A stretch of 64,000 nt of DNA from Massilia sp. TS11 (GTDB taxonomy: Bacteria; Pseudomonadota; Gammaproteobacteria; Burkholderiales; Burkholderiaceae_D), in contig NZ_JAKLTS010000002.1 in the NCBI RefSeq assembly GCF_022012445.1, positions 434,001-498,000 on the forward strand, in the 5' to 3' direction. Every line of letters starts with the position of its first letter. The first letter of the stretch is position 1. The notes beneath the pieces were generated by a model, which saw nothing but the letters and a program-made list of their open reading frames with translations, did not search any database and was not told where the DNA came from. Positions 45,701 to 55,253 of this stretch are shown one piece after another. Both the position numbers and the translations under genes were made by a program.

Positions 45701-45727
45701 CGAAGCGATAAACCGGTCACTTGACCG
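45680..45727. promoter_or_regulatory. Pair of TetR operators
   Basis: CGGTCAAGTGACCG (45680-45693) and CGGTCACTTGACCG (45714-45727). Each is a palindrome CGGTCA-NN-TGACCG and they are reverse complements of each other, centres 34 bases apart. They lie between the divergent tetR and acyl-CoA dehydrogenase genes. Confidence 0.88.
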
Positions 45728-45748
45728 AAAGATAAGAGGAGACCCGCC

Positions 45749-46885
45749 ATGCTGCCCCGCACCCTATTCACCGAAGAACACGAGATGCTGCGCGAAGCCA
45801 CGCGCCGCTTCATGGAACAGGAAGTGATCGCCCACCTCGACCGCTGGGAAGAGCAGGGCTATGTCGACCGCAGCCTGTGGGAGAAGGCCGGTGCGGCCGG
45901 CTTCCTGTGCGCCAGCATGCCCGAAGCCTATGGCGGCGCCGGCGCCGACCGCCTGGCCAGCGTGGTGCTGATGGAGGAACTGGCGTATGCGAATGCGACC
46001 GGCCCCGGATTCGGCCTGCACTCTGAGATCGTGGCGCCCTACATCCTCCACTACGGCAGCGAGTATCTGAAGACGACCTATCTGCCGCCGATGGCGCGCG
46101 GGACCATGATCGGCGCGATCGCCATGACCGAGCCGGGCGCCGGCTCCGACCTGCAGGGCGTGCAGACCACGGCCGTGCGCGATGGCGACCACTATGTGCT
46201 GAACGGGGCCAAGACCTTCATCACCAATGGCTGGCACGCCGACCTGGTGATCGTGGTGGCCAAGACCGATCCGGGCGCGGGCGCCAAGGGCATCAGCCTG
46301 TTCGTGGTGGACACCGGCATGGCCGGCTTCACCAAGGGCCGCCGCCTGAAGAAGGCGGGCATGAAGGCGCAGGACACCTGCGAGCTCTTTTTCGACAATG
46401 TGCGCGTGCCGGCCGCGAATCTATTGGGCGAGGAGGGCAAGGGCTTTGCCTACCTGATGCGCGAGCTGCCGTGGGAGCGCATGCAGATCGCCGTCACCGC
46501 CGTCGCCAGTGCCGAAGCAGCGCTGCGCTGGACCATCGACTACACGCGCGACCGCAAGGCCTTCAAGCGCGCCGTGATCGAGTTCCAGACCGTGGCCCAT
46601 GCGCTGGCCGAAATCAAGACCGAAGTGCAGGTGGCGCGCGTGTTCGTCGACCGCTGCCTGGAAGCCCTGATGCGCGATGAACTCGACGCGGCCGAAGCCT
46701 CGATGGCCAAGTACTGGGCCACCGAAATGCAGTTCAAGGTGCTCGACCGCTGCGTGCAGCTGCATGGCGGCTACGGCTATATGTGGGAATACCCGGTCAC
46801 ACGTGCCTGGGCCGACGCCCGCGTGCAGCGCGTCTACGGCGGCACCAACGAAATCATGAAAGAGCTGATCAGCCGCAGCCTGTAA
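45749..46885 (+). CDS. Acyl-CoA dehydrogenase
   Basis: A 378-residue flavoprotein. FAD/substrate motifs include AMTEPGAGSDLQGVQT and TFITNGWHADL; QLHGGYGYMWEYPVTRAWAD and the C-terminal YGGTNEIMKELISRSL, with the catalytic-type Glu region, are typical. The enzyme introduces the alpha-beta double bond of an acyl-CoA. The chain length or branching of the substrate is not readable. AGAGGAG precedes ATG 45749. It is the first gene of a TetR-controlled run with thiolase, hydratase/dehydrogenase and racemase. Confidence 0.94.
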   Translation: MLPRTLFTEEHEMLREATRRFMEQEVIAHLDRWEEQGYVDRSLWEKAGAAGFLCASMPEAYGGAGADRLASVVLMEELAYANATGPGFGLHSEIVAPYILHYGSEYLKTTYLPPMARGTMIGAIAMTEPGAGSDLQGVQTTAVRDGDHYVLNGAKTFITNGWHADLVIVVAKTDPGAGAKGISLFVVDTGMAGFTKGRRLKKAGMKAQDTCELFFDNVRVPAANLLGEEGKGFAYLMRELPWERMQIAVTAVASAEAALRWTIDYTRDRKAFKRAVIEFQTVAHALAEIKTEVQVARVFVDRCLEALMRDELDAAEASMAKYWATEMQFKVLDRCVQLHGGYGYMWEYPVTRAWADARVQRVYGGTNEIMKELISRSL

Positions 46886-46894
46886 GGAGGGCGC

Positions 46895-48100
46895 ATGGAC
46901 GCGTATATCTTCGACGCCGTGCGCACCCCGCGCGGCAAGGGCAAGGCCGATGGCGCCCTGCACGGCTGCACGCCGGTGTACCTGGCCGAGAGCGTGCTGC
47001 GCGCGCTGGCCGCGCGCAACCAGCTCGATACCGCGCTGGTGGACGATGTGGTGATGGGCTGCGTGGAGCCGGTCGGCGAGCAGGGCGCCTGCATCGGCCG
47101 CATCGCCGTGCTGGCGGCCGACTATGCCGAGAGCGTGGCCGGCGTGCAGATCAACCGCTTCTGCGCCTCCGGCCTGGAGGCCGTGAACATGGCGGCCGCC
47201 CAGGTGATGGCCGGCCAGTCCGACTTCTGCATCGGCGCCGGCGTGGAGTCGATGTCGCGCGTGCCGATGGGCTCCTCGGGCTGGGCCTGGCCGACCGATC
47301 CGGCGCTGGCGCTGAAGACCTATTTCGTCCCGCAGGGGATTTCGGCCGATGCCATTGCCACCCTGTGGCGCTACAGCCGCCACGATCTGGACAGCTATGC
47401 CACCAGCAGCCACCAGCGCGCGGCCGCCGCCTGGGAGCGCGGCGCCTTTGCGCGCAGCGTGGTGCCGGTCAACGACCGCAATGGCCTGCCGCTGCTGACG
47501 CGCGATGAGGTGGTGCGTCCGGCCACCACGGCCGAGAGCCTGGGCGCGCTCAAGCCCAGCTTCGCCGCCATCGGCGCCCAGCCCGGCTTCGATGCCGTGA
47601 TCCGCCAGCGCTATCCGCAGCTGGAGCGGGTCGAGCACGTCCACCATGCGGGCAACAGCTCGGCCATCGTCGACGGCGCCGCCGCGGTCCTGATCGGCAC
47701 GCGCGAGGCCGGCCTGAAAGCCGGGCTGCGTCCGCGTGCGCGCATCCGCAGCTTCGCCTCGATCGGCTCGGAGCCGTCAATCATGCTGACGGGGCCCAGC
47801 TACGCGGCCGAAAAGGCCCTGCGCCGCGCCGGCATGCAGGCGCGCGACATCGGCCTGTGGGAGCTGAACGAAGCCTTTGCCGCCGTGGTGCTGCGCTTCA
47901 TGGAGGCGCTCGACGTGCCGCATGCGGCGATCAATGTCAATGGCGGCGCCATCGCCATGGGCCATCCGCTCGGCGCGACCGGAGCCATGATCCTCGGTAC
48001 CCTGCTGGACGAAATGGAAGCGCGCGGCGCCGCCACGGGTCTGGCGACGCTGTGTGTGGGAGCCGGCATGGGCACGGCCACCATCATCGAACTGGTGTAA
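46895..48100 (+). CDS. Thiolase (acetyl-CoA C-acyltransferase)
   Basis: A 401-residue protein with the three thiolase catalytic blocks: NRFCASGLEAVN (nucleophile Cys near residue 89), NVNGGAIAMGHPLGATGA (His) and LCVGAGMGTA (Cys). It cleaves 3-ketoacyl-CoA or condenses acetyl-CoA. AAGGAGG lies upstream of the ATG. With the next gene it would complete beta-oxidation. Confidence 0.94.
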   Translation: MDAYIFDAVRTPRGKGKADGALHGCTPVYLAESVLRALAARNQLDTALVDDVVMGCVEPVGEQGACIGRIAVLAADYAESVAGVQINRFCASGLEAVNMAAAQVMAGQSDFCIGAGVESMSRVPMGSSGWAWPTDPALALKTYFVPQGISADAIATLWRYSRHDLDSYATSSHQRAAAAWERGAFARSVVPVNDRNGLPLLTRDEVVRPATTAESLGALKPSFAAIGAQPGFDAVIRQRYPQLERVEHVHHAGNSSAIVDGAAAVLIGTREAGLKAGLRPRARIRSFASIGSEPSIMLTGPSYAAEKALRRAGMQARDIGLWELNEAFAAVVLRFMEALDVPHAAINVNGGAIAMGHPLGATGAMILGTLLDEMEARGAATGLATLCVGAGMGTATIIELV

Positions 48101-48109
48101 GGAGAGCGC

Positions 48110-50221
48110 ATGATCACCGCGACCATCGATGCCGACGGCATCGCCACGCTGGCCTGGGACGCGCCCGGGCACAGCCAGAATCTGCTCGACCAGCACAGCT
48201 GCGCCGCCCTGTACGGCGCGCTCGACGCCAGTCTGGCCGACCCCGCCGTGAAAGGCATTTTGCTCACCTCCGACAAGACCGATTTCATCGCCGGCGCCGA
48301 CCTGCGCTGGCTGGCCGAGGCGCGCGACGCAGCCGCCCTGTTCGAGCAGACGATGCGCTGGCAGCGCGCCCTGCGCACGCTGGAGACGAGCGGCAAACCG
48401 GTGGCCGTGGCCATGCCCGGCAGCGCGCTCGGCGGCGGGCTGGAACTGGCCCTGGCCTGCCACTACCGGGTCGCGGCCGAGCAGCCGCGCGCGCGCTTCG
48501 GTCTGCCCGAGGTCACCCTCGGCCTGCTGCCCGGCGGCGGCGGCACCCAGCGCCTGGCGCGCCTGATCGGCGTGGCGCGCGCGCTGCCCCTGCTGCTCGA
48601 GGGCAAACGCCTCGACGCCCACAGCGCGCGCGAGGCGGGCATCCTCGATGCCGTGGTCCCGGCCGGGACCGAACGCGCCGAAGCGCGCGCCTGGCTGCTG
48701 GAGGCCATCGCCGCAGGCGGCGCCAGCCAGCCTTGGGACCGCAAGGGCTACAAGATGCCGGGCGGCGCCATGGCCAGCCCCGCCGTGCAGCAGCTCTTCG
48801 TGGGCGCGAACGCCATGCTGCGCGCGCGCACCTATGGCAATTACCCGGCGCCGCAGGCCATCCTGTCCTGCCTGTACGAAGGCCTGGGCTGCGACATCGA
48901 CACCGGCCTGCAGGTCGAAGCGCGCCATTTCGTGCACACCGTGCTGACGCCGGCCGCCAAGCAGATGGTGCGCACCCTGTTCTTCAGCATGAACGCCGCA
49001 CGCCGCCTGGCTGCGCGGCCGCAGCACGTGGCGCCGCGCACTGTCAGCCGGATCGGCGTGCTGGGCGCCGGCATGATGGGCGCCGGGATCGCCTATGTGG
49101 CCGCCAAGGCCGGGCTGCATGTGGTTCTGCTCGACACCAGCGAGGAACGCGCGAACGCCGGCAAAGACTACGCGCGCAAGCAGGCCGCGCGCCTGACACC
49201 GGAGCAGGGCACGGCCCTGCTGGAACGGATCACGGCCAGCGCCGATTACGGCGTCCTCACTGGCTGCGAGCTGGTGATCGAAGCCGTGTTCGAAGAGCGC
49301 GCGCTCAAGGCCAGCGTGACGCGCCAGGCCGAAGCCCTGCTCGGCGAAGACGCCGTATTCGCCTCGAATACCTCGACCCTGCCGATCAGCGGCCTGGCCG
49401 AGGCCAGCGCGCGCCCGGCCAATTTCATCGGCCTGCACTTCTTCTCGCCGGTGGAGCGCATGCCCCTGGTCGAAGTGATCGTCGGTGCGCAGACCAGCGA
49501 AGCGACACTGGCGCACGCGCTCGACTTCGTGCGCCAGCTCGGCATGACCCCGATCGTCGTGCGCGACGGGCGCGGCTTCTACACGAGCCGCGTGTTCTCC
49601 ACCTATGTGCTGGAAGGGATGGCGATGCTGGCCGAGGGCGTGCATCCGGCCCTGATCGAAAACGCCGGGCAGATGGCCGGCATGCCGGTCGGCCCGCTGG
49701 CGCTGACCGACGAAGTCTCGTCCGAACTGATCGACCGCATCGACCGCCAGAGCGCGCAGGATCTGGGCGCGGCCTACCAGCGCACGCCGGGCCACGCGGT
49801 GGCCACGCAGATGGTGGCGCTGGGCCGGCCGGGACGCAAGGCCGGACAGGGCTTCTACGACTATCCGGCCGAAGGCGGCAAGCGCCTGTGGTCCGGCCTG
49901 GGCGAACACTATCCGCCGGCGGCCACGCAGCCGACGGCGGCGCAGCTGATCGAGCGCTTCATCACCATCCAGTCGCTTGAAGCCGCGCGCTGCATGGAGG
50001 AAGGCGTGCTGCGTTCGGCCGCCGATGCCGACGTCGGCGCCGTGCTGGGCTGGGGCTACCCGGCCTTCCGCGGTGGCCCGCTGGCCTGGATCGACCAGCA
50101 GGGCGCCGCCGCCTTCGCCGCCACCTGCACGCGGCTGGCCGCACAACACGGCGCGCGCTATGCGCCGAATCCGGCCCTGCAGCGCCTGGCCGAGCAGCAT
50201 GGCCACTACTACGGAGACTGA
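48110..50221 (+). CDS. Enoyl-CoA hydratase / 3-hydroxyacyl-CoA dehydrogenase, bifunctional (FadB/FadJ-type)
   Basis: A 703-residue protein. Residues about 1-200 are a crotonase domain (IAGADLRWLAEA, PGSALGGGLELALACHYR, GLLPGGGGTQRL). Residues about 305-500 are the NAD-binding dehydrogenase domain (RIGVLGAGMMGAGIAYVAAK, ASNTSTLPI, GLHFFSPVERM). A C-terminal helical dehydrogenase domain follows. It carries out hydration and oxidation, the second and third steps of beta-oxidation. The stop is 1 base before the racemase start. Confidence 0.94.
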   Translation: MITATIDADGIATLAWDAPGHSQNLLDQHSCAALYGALDASLADPAVKGILLTSDKTDFIAGADLRWLAEARDAAALFEQTMRWQRALRTLETSGKPVAVAMPGSALGGGLELALACHYRVAAEQPRARFGLPEVTLGLLPGGGGTQRLARLIGVARALPLLLEGKRLDAHSAREAGILDAVVPAGTERAEARAWLLEAIAAGGASQPWDRKGYKMPGGAMASPAVQQLFVGANAMLRARTYGNYPAPQAILSCLYEGLGCDIDTGLQVEARHFVHTVLTPAAKQMVRTLFFSMNAARRLAARPQHVAPRTVSRIGVLGAGMMGAGIAYVAAKAGLHVVLLDTSEERANAGKDYARKQAARLTPEQGTALLERITASADYGVLTGCELVIEAVFEERALKASVTRQAEALLGEDAVFASNTSTLPISGLAEASARPANFIGLHFFSPVERMPLVEVIVGAQTSEATLAHALDFVRQLGMTPIVVRDGRGFYTSRVFSTYVLEGMAMLAEGVHPALIENAGQMAGMPVGPLALTDEVSSELIDRIDRQSAQDLGAAYQRTPGHAVATQMVALGRPGRKAGQGFYDYPAEGGKRLWSGLGEHYPPAATQPTAAQLIERFITIQSLEAARCMEEGVLRSAADADVGAVLGWGYPAFRGGPLAWIDQQGAAAFAATCTRLAAQHGARYAPNPALQRLAEQHGHYYGD

Positions 50222-50222
50222 G

Positions 50223-51299
50223 ATGGGACCACTGGCGGGAGTGCGCATCATCGAACTGGCGGCCCTCGGCCCCGCGCCGTTCTGCGGCATGCTGCTGGCC
50301 GATCTCGGCGCCGAAGTGATTTTGATCGAACGCCCGGGCGAAGGCGATGGCCTGAGCGCCGGCATCCTGCGGCGCGGGAAGCGCTCGGTCACGCTCGATC
50401 TGAAGAACGCCGAGGACATCGCCCTGCTCAAGCGCATGGCGGCCGATGCCGACGCCCTGATCGAAGGCATGCGCCCCGGCGTGCTCGAACGCCTCGGCCT
50501 GGGGCCGCAGGTACTGCATGCGCTCAATCCGCGCCTTGTGATCGGGCGCATGACCGGCTGGGGCCAGAGCGGCCCGCTGGCGCACACCGCCGGACACGAT
50601 AACAACTACATCGCCCGCAGCGGCGCGCTGTGGTACGCGGGCGCCGAAGACCAGCCGCCGCAGGCCCCGCCGACCCTGGTCGGCGACCTCGGCGGCGGCG
50701 CCATGTACCTCGCCGTCGGCCTGCTGGCCGCGCTCCACCATGCGCGTGCGAGCGGGCAGGGGCAGGTGGTCGACGCCGCGATTGTTGACGGCAGCGCCCA
50801 TCTGATGAACCTTCTGCTCGATATGAATGCGGCCGGCAGCGGCCAGGAAGCGCGCGGCCAGTCGCTGCTCGACGGCCCGCACTGGTATGCGAGCTACCGC
50901 TGCGCCGACGGGCGCGACCTGACCGTGGGCGCGCTCGAAGCCAAGTTCTACCGCGAGCTGCTGACGCGCCTCGGCCTGGCCGACGACCCCGACTTCGCCA
51001 GCCAGCACGCGCGCGCGCACTGGCCGGCGCAAAAGGCCAAGCTCGCGCAGCTATTCGCCAGCCAGCCGCGCGCGCACTGGCAGGCCCTGCTCGATGGCAG
51101 CGACGCCTGCGCCGCCCCGATCCACAGCCCGAGCGAAGCCGCACGCGACCCCCACCTGGCCGCGCGCGCCGCCTATTTCGAGCGCGACGGCCATCTCGAA
51201 GGCGCACCCGCCCCGCGTTTCAGCGCCACCCCAGGCGCCGCCGGCCCCATCCCCCAACCCGGCCAGGACAGCGCCCACTACCGCCACAAATACGCCTAA
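50223..51299 (+). CDS. CaiB/BaiF CoA-transferase family protein (2-methylacyl-CoA racemase-like)
   Basis: A 358-residue protein. MGPLAGVRIIELAALGPAPFCGMLLADLGAEVI is the class III CoA-transferase start. Residues matching the racemase active site are GHDNNY (His), LVGDLGGGAMYLA (Asp) and VGALEAKFY (Glu), so a racemase of 2-methylacyl-CoA is more likely than a transferase. ATG 50223 follows GGAG and the preceding TGA. With the acyl-CoA dehydrogenase it suggests catabolism of methyl-branched acids such as phytanate or isoprenoid derivatives. Confidence 0.88.
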   Translation: MGPLAGVRIIELAALGPAPFCGMLLADLGAEVILIERPGEGDGLSAGILRRGKRSVTLDLKNAEDIALLKRMAADADALIEGMRPGVLERLGLGPQVLHALNPRLVIGRMTGWGQSGPLAHTAGHDNNYIARSGALWYAGAEDQPPQAPPTLVGDLGGGAMYLAVGLLAALHHARASGQGQVVDAAIVDGSAHLMNLLLDMNAAGSGQEARGQSLLDGPHWYASYRCADGRDLTVGALEAKFYRELLTRLGLADDPDFASQHARAHWPAQKAKLAQLFASQPRAHWQALLDGSDACAAPIHSPSEAARDPHLAARAAYFERDGHLEGAPAPRFSATPGAAGPIPQPGQDSAHYRHKYA

Positions 51300-51302
51300 G
51301 AA

Positions 51303-51358
51303 AAATCGGGGTCAGACCCCATTTCTCCGTACGGAAAAATGGGGTCTGACCCCGATTT
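51303..51358. repeat. Palindromic repeat copy 3 (GGGGTCAGACCCC family)
   Basis: Arms 51303-51324 and 51337-51358 are perfect over 22 bases; the loop itself holds the palindrome TCCGTACGGA. It starts 3 bases after the stop codon of the CaiB-family gene and lies between convergent genes, so a bidirectional terminator role would fit. Confidence 0.9.
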
Positions 51359-51370
51359 GTTTGGGCGGAA

Positions 51371-52195
51371 TTATTTTGCTTGGCGGTAGGACCAGGCGAG
51401 CATCAGCAGGCCGGCAATGATCATCGGGGTCGAGAGCATCTGGCCGGAACTGATGGTGATGGCGCCCAGCTGCACTTCGTAGTCGGGTACGCGGAAATAC
51501 TCGGTTGTGAAACGGGCCAGTCCGTACAGCGTGACGTACAGGGCGCCCACCGCCAGGCGCGGCCTGGCCTTGCGCGCAAACGGCCAGACGATGCAGAACA
51601 CCAGCACGCCGTCGATCAGCATCTGGTACAGCGGCGACGGATGGCGCGGGCCGTCTAGCATCACGGGCAAGGGCTGCAGCGGGTAGCGGTTGTCGGGCCA
51701 CATCATGGCCCAGGGCAGGCTGGGATCGGCCAGGCGCCCGGGCAGCTCGGCATTGATGAAATTGCCGAGGCGGCCAGCCGCGTAGCCGAGCGGCACCATC
51801 GGCGCGATGAAGTCGTACACGTCGAGCAGATTGCGCCCGCGCTTGCGCGCCCACAGGGCCGTGGCGATCAGCACGCCAAGGAAGCCGCCGTGGTAGGACA
51901 TGCCGCCATGCCAGACCTGCAGGATCTCGAGCGGATTGGCGAAGAAGAAGGCGGGCCGGTAGAAGAACACTTCGCCCAGGCGGCCGCCGATCACCACCCC
52001 GAGCATGCCGTAGAACAGCAGGTCGTCGATGTCCTCGCGCGTCCAGCCCTGGGCCGCGATATGCGGCTGGCGCAGGCGCAGGCGCCCCAGCAGCACGAAC
52101 TGGAAGAAGGCGGCCACATACATGAGGCCGTACCAGTGGATGTGCACGGGCCCGATCGAGAAGGCGACGGGATCGGGCATCGGATGAATCAGCAT
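51371..52195 (-). CDS. lgt: Prolipoprotein diacylglyceryl transferase
   Basis: A 274-residue polytopic membrane protein starting MLIHPMPDPVAFSIGPVHIHWYG. SYHGGFLGVLIA and GRLGNFINAELPGR are the Lgt signatures, with His and Arg of the active site. It adds diacylglycerol to the lipobox Cys of prolipoproteins, for instance those at 9606 and 14464. Its start overlaps the 3' end of the LysR gene by 7 bases. Confidence 0.96.
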   Translation of the reverse strand: MLIHPMPDPVAFSIGPVHIHWYGLMYVAAFFQFVLLGRLRLRQPHIAAQGWTREDIDDLLFYGMLGVVIGGRLGEVFFYRPAFFFANPLEILQVWHGGMSYHGGFLGVLIATALWARKRGRNLLDVYDFIAPMVPLGYAAGRLGNFINAELPGRLADPSLPWAMMWPDNRYPLQPLPVMLDGPRHPSPLYQMLIDGVLVFCIVWPFARKARPRLAVGALYVTLYGLARFTTEYFRVPDYEVQLGAITISSGQMLSTPMIIAGLLMLAWSYRQAK

Positions 52196-53085
52196 ACGGT
52201 GTTCTTTCTGAGTAAATCGAGGAAGCCTCGCAGCACGGGCGATACATTGTCGCGCCGCCAGGCCAGGCCCGTTTCGACCAGCGGGGTGGGTTCCACCAAA
52301 GCTCGGTATTCTACGCCGGGCCGCTGCAGATTGGACACCGACGCCGGCACCAGGGCCATGCCCATGCCGGCCGACACCAGCGAGACGATGGTCTGCATCT
52401 GGATCGCCTGCTGGCCGATCTCGGGCGTGCGCCCGGCGTCGTGCAGCAGGCCGAGGATGGCGTCGTACAGGGCCGGCGCGATCGGACGCGGAAAGATCAC
52501 CAGCGGCAGGCGCGGCAGATCGGCCAGGTGCAGCGGTCCGGGTGCCAGCAGGCCGGCCGGGGCCGCCACCACGAGCGGCTCGCGCAGCACGCTCAGGTAG
52601 TCGAGCTGGCCGGCGGCGCGCTCGGGCAGGGGCGGAATCACCAGCCCGCAGTCGAGCCGCCCAGCCAGCAGTTCGTCGAACTGGACGTCGGAGGTGGCCT
52701 CCTGCAGCTGGATGTCGACGGCCGGGTAGGCGGCGCGGTACTGGCGCAGAAACGGCGGCAGCACGCTGTAGTCGGCCGAGGTCACGAAGGCCAGGCTCAG
52801 GCGCCCGCTTTCGCCCTGGGCGGCGCACCGGGCGATCGCGGGCAGGGCGGCCGCTTCGTCGAGCAGGCGGCGCGCCTCGGGCAGCAGGGCAGCGCCGGCC
52901 GGGGTCAGGCTGACGCCGCGCCGGTTGCGCAGGAACAGGGCGGCGCCGAGCTGGGCTTCGAGCCCCTGGATGGCCTGCGACAAGGGCGGCTGGCTGATGT
53001 GCAGGCGCTCGGCCGCGCGGCCGAAATGCAGGCTGTCGGCCACGGCCACGAAGTAGCGGAGCTGGCGTAGTTCGATATGATTCAC
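52189..53085 (-). CDS. LysR-family transcriptional regulator
   Basis: A 298-residue protein. The winged helix-turn-helix is at residues about 5-65 (FVAVADSLHFGRAAERLHISQPPLSQAI) and a periplasmic-binding-like effector domain follows. The start codon is GTG. It is divergent from ilvD, with a perfect inverted repeat between the two, so control of ilvD is likely. Confidence 0.91.
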   Translation of the reverse strand: MNHIELRQLRYFVAVADSLHFGRAAERLHISQPPLSQAIQGLEAQLGAALFLRNRRGVSLTPAGAALLPEARRLLDEAAALPAIARCAAQGESGRLSLAFVTSADYSVLPPFLRQYRAAYPAVDIQLQEATSDVQFDELLAGRLDCGLVIPPLPERAAGQLDYLSVLREPLVVAAPAGLLAPGPLHLADLPRLPLVIFPRPIAPALYDAILGLLHDAGRTPEIGQQAIQMQTIVSLVSAGMGMALVPASVSNLQRPGVEYRALVEPTPLVETGLAWRRDNVSPVLRGFLDLLRKNTVC

Positions 53086-53100
53086 TGTTGTTTACTGTTT

Positions 53101-53125
53101 CTGTGATATGTGGAAGATATCACAG
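53101..53125. promoter_or_regulatory. Perfect inverted repeat between lysR and ilvD
   Basis: CTGTGATAT (53101-53109), 7 bases, ATATCACAG (53117-53125). Nine-base perfect arms. It is 15 bases from the LysR start and 75 from ilvD. It is a candidate LysR-binding site although the arm spacing is longer than the usual T-N11-A box. Confidence 0.6.
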
Positions 53126-53199
53126 GCGCGCGCCATTTGTATTTGACCGCGAGCCCGCCGGCGGGCAAGCTTGTGGTATCTGACAAGAGGAGTAGCCGC

Positions 53200-54885
53200 A
53201 TGGCCGACCAACCGAAATACAACCGCCGCTCGCGCAATGTGACCGAGGGCGTGAGCCGCAGCCCGAACCGTTCGATGTACTACGCGATGGGCTATCAGAA
53301 GGAAGACTTCGACAAGCCGATGATCGGCGTGGCCAACGGCCATTCGACGATCACGCCGTGTAACTCGGGCCTGCAGAAGCTGGCCGACATCGCCGTCAAG
53401 ACCATCAAGGACGCCGGCGCCAATCCGCAGATCTTCGGCACGCCGACCATTTCCGACGGCATGTCGATGGGTACCGAGGGCATGAAGTTCTCGCTGATCT
53501 CGCGCGAAGTGATCGCCGACTGTATCGAAACCTGCGTCAACGGCCAGTGGATGGATGGCGTGCTGGTGGTCGGTGGCTGCGACAAGAACATGCCGGGCGG
53601 GATGATCGCACTGGCGCGCACGAATGTGCCGGGCATCTATGTCTACGGCGGCACGATCAAGCCGGGCAAGTGGAAGGGCACCGACCTGACCATCGTCTCG
53701 GCCTTCGAGGCCGTGGGCGAATTCACGGCCGGCCGCATGTCGCAGGAGGATTTCGAGGGCATCGAGCGCAATGCCTGCCCGTCCACCGGTTCCTGCGGCG
53801 GCATGTACACGGCCAACACCATGAGCTCGTCCTTCGAGGCGCTCGGCATGGCCCTGCTGTACTCGTCGACGATGGCCAATCCGGACGATGAAAAAGTCGG
53901 CTCGGCCGCACAGTCGGCCCGCGTGCTGGTCGAGGCCGTCAAGCGCGACCTCAAGCCGCGCGACATCATCACCCGCAAGTCGATCGAGAACGCGGTCGCC
54001 GTGATCATGGCCACGGGCGGCTCCACCAATGCGGTGCTGCACTACCTGGCGATTGCCCATGCGGCCGATGTGGAATGGACGATCGACGACTTCGAGCGCG
54101 TGCGCCGCAAGGTGCCGGTGCTGTGCAACCTGAAACCCTCGGGTAAGTACGTGGCGACCGATCTGCACCGGGCCGGCGGCATTCCGCAGGTCATGAAGAT
54201 TCTGCTCAACGCTGGCCTGCTGCACGGCGACTGCATCACCATCACGGGCAAGACCCTGGCCGAGGAACTGGCCGCCGTGCCCGATCTGCCGGACGCGAAT
54301 CAGGACGTGATCATGCCGATCGAGAAGGCGCTGTATGCCCAGGGCCACCTGGCCATCCTCAAGGGCAATCTGTCGACCGAGGGTTGCGTGGCCAAGATCA
54401 CCGGCCTCAAGAACCCGGTCATCACCGGCCCGGCACGCGTGTTCGACGACGAATACTCGGCCATGGATGCGATCCTGGCCGACAAGATCCAGCCGGGCGA
54501 TGTGCTGGTGCTGCGCTACCTGGGACCGAAGGGTGGGCCGGGCATGCCGGAAATGCTCGCGCCGACCTCGGCCATCATCGGCAAGGGCCTGGGCGAATCC
54601 GTTGGTCTGATCACCGATGGCCGTTTCTCGGGCGGCACCTGGGGCATGGTGGTGGGCCACGTGGCGCCGGAAGCGGCCGTGGGCGGCACCATCGCGCTCG
54701 TGCATGAAGGCGATTCGATCACCATCGACGCGACCCAACAGCTGATCCAGCTGAACGTGGCCGACGAGGAAATCGCGCGCCGCCGCGCCGCCTGGCAGCC
54801 GCCCAAGCCGCGCTACACGCGCGGGGTGCTGGCCAAGTTCGCGGCCCTGGCCTCGACCGCCAGCAAGGGCGCCGTCACCGGCTGA
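53200..54885 (+). CDS. ilvD: Dihydroxy-acid dehydratase
   Basis: A 561-residue protein. Iron-sulfur cysteines lie in [16 protein letters not shown] and [17 protein letters not shown]. It makes the 2-oxo acid precursors of valine, leucine and isoleucine in the cytoplasm. ATG 53200 is set by AAGAGGAG; the upstream open frame lacks family similarity. The LysR gene is divergent. Confidence 0.97.
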   Translation: MADQPKYNRRSRNVTEGVSRSPNRSMYYAMGYQKEDFDKPMIGVANGHSTITPCNSGLQKLADIAVKTIKDAGANPQIFGTPTISDGMSMGTEGMKFSLISREVIADCIETCVNGQWMDGVLVVGGCDKNMPGGMIALARTNVPGIYVYGGTIKPGKWKGTDLTIVSAFEAVGEFTAGRMSQEDFEGIERNACPSTGSCGGMYTANTMSSSFEALGMALLYSSTMANPDDEKVGSAAQSARVLVEAVKRDLKPRDIITRKSIENAVAVIMATGGSTNAVLHYLAIAHAADVEWTIDDFERVRRKVPVLCNLKPSGKYVATDLHRAGGIPQVMKILLNAGLLHGDCITITGKTLAEELAAVPDLPDANQDVIMPIEKALYAQGHLAILKGNLSTEGCVAKITGLKNPVITGPARVFDDEYSAMDAILADKIQPGDVLVLRYLGPKGGPGMPEMLAPTSAIIGKGLGESVGLITDGRFSGGTWGMVVGHVAPEAAVGGTIALVHEGDSITIDATQQLIQLNVADEEIARRRAAWQPPKPRYTRGVLAKFAALASTASKGAVTG

Positions 54886-54910
54886 GTGCAGGCGGGGCGG
54901 CGGCCCCGCT

Positions 54911-55132
54911 TCATTTCTTGGTGAAGCTGTTCTTCACCCGGTCTTTACGCCGCTTCTCGTCTTCGTTGTGGGCCTGGCGCTTGTCCAGGCCCAGCATCTT
55001 TTCGATGAACTCGAACCAGATGAAGGCGGCGACCATCGCGCCCACGACCCACCACCAGGACAGTTCGGCAAAACGCCAGACTTCGAAATATTTCAGGCCG
55101 ATCAGGGCGGCGATAAGCAGTATCAGAGGCAT
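54911..55132 (-). CDS. Small Trp-rich membrane protein (TIGR04438-like)
   Basis: A 73-residue protein with two membrane segments (LILLIAALIGLKYFEV, WWWVVGAMVAAFIWFEFI) and a charged C-terminal tail (RRKDRVKN). Tryptophans concentrate in FAELSWWWVV. I recognise it as the betaproteobacterial small Trp-rich family; function is unknown. AAGGAG precedes the start. It is divergent from the cytochrome c gene. Confidence 0.78.
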   Translation of the reverse strand: MPLILLIAALIGLKYFEVWRFAELSWWWVVGAMVAAFIWFEFIEKMLGLDKRQAHNEDEKRRKDRVKNSFTKK

Positions 55133-55253
55133 GGGCTGGGCTCCTTGTTTGCCACATCTTACAAAGTTTTCGAGAAAAACCACAGTGCCCGTCAACGCTC
55201 TCCATTGCCGGGACGTTGAGGGTACAATAGCTTGTCTTAACCTGGAGAAACGC

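Noticed and set aside
18287..51358. Repeated GGGGTCAGACCCC units as a possible CRISPR or integrative-element end
   Set aside because: Copies are far apart, strongly palindromic, lack spacer arrays, and show no cas, integrase or tRNA gene nearby.
53092..54738. A 548-codon minus-strand frame across ilvD
   Set aside because: It is antisense to a canonical IlvD and has no ribosome site or motif.
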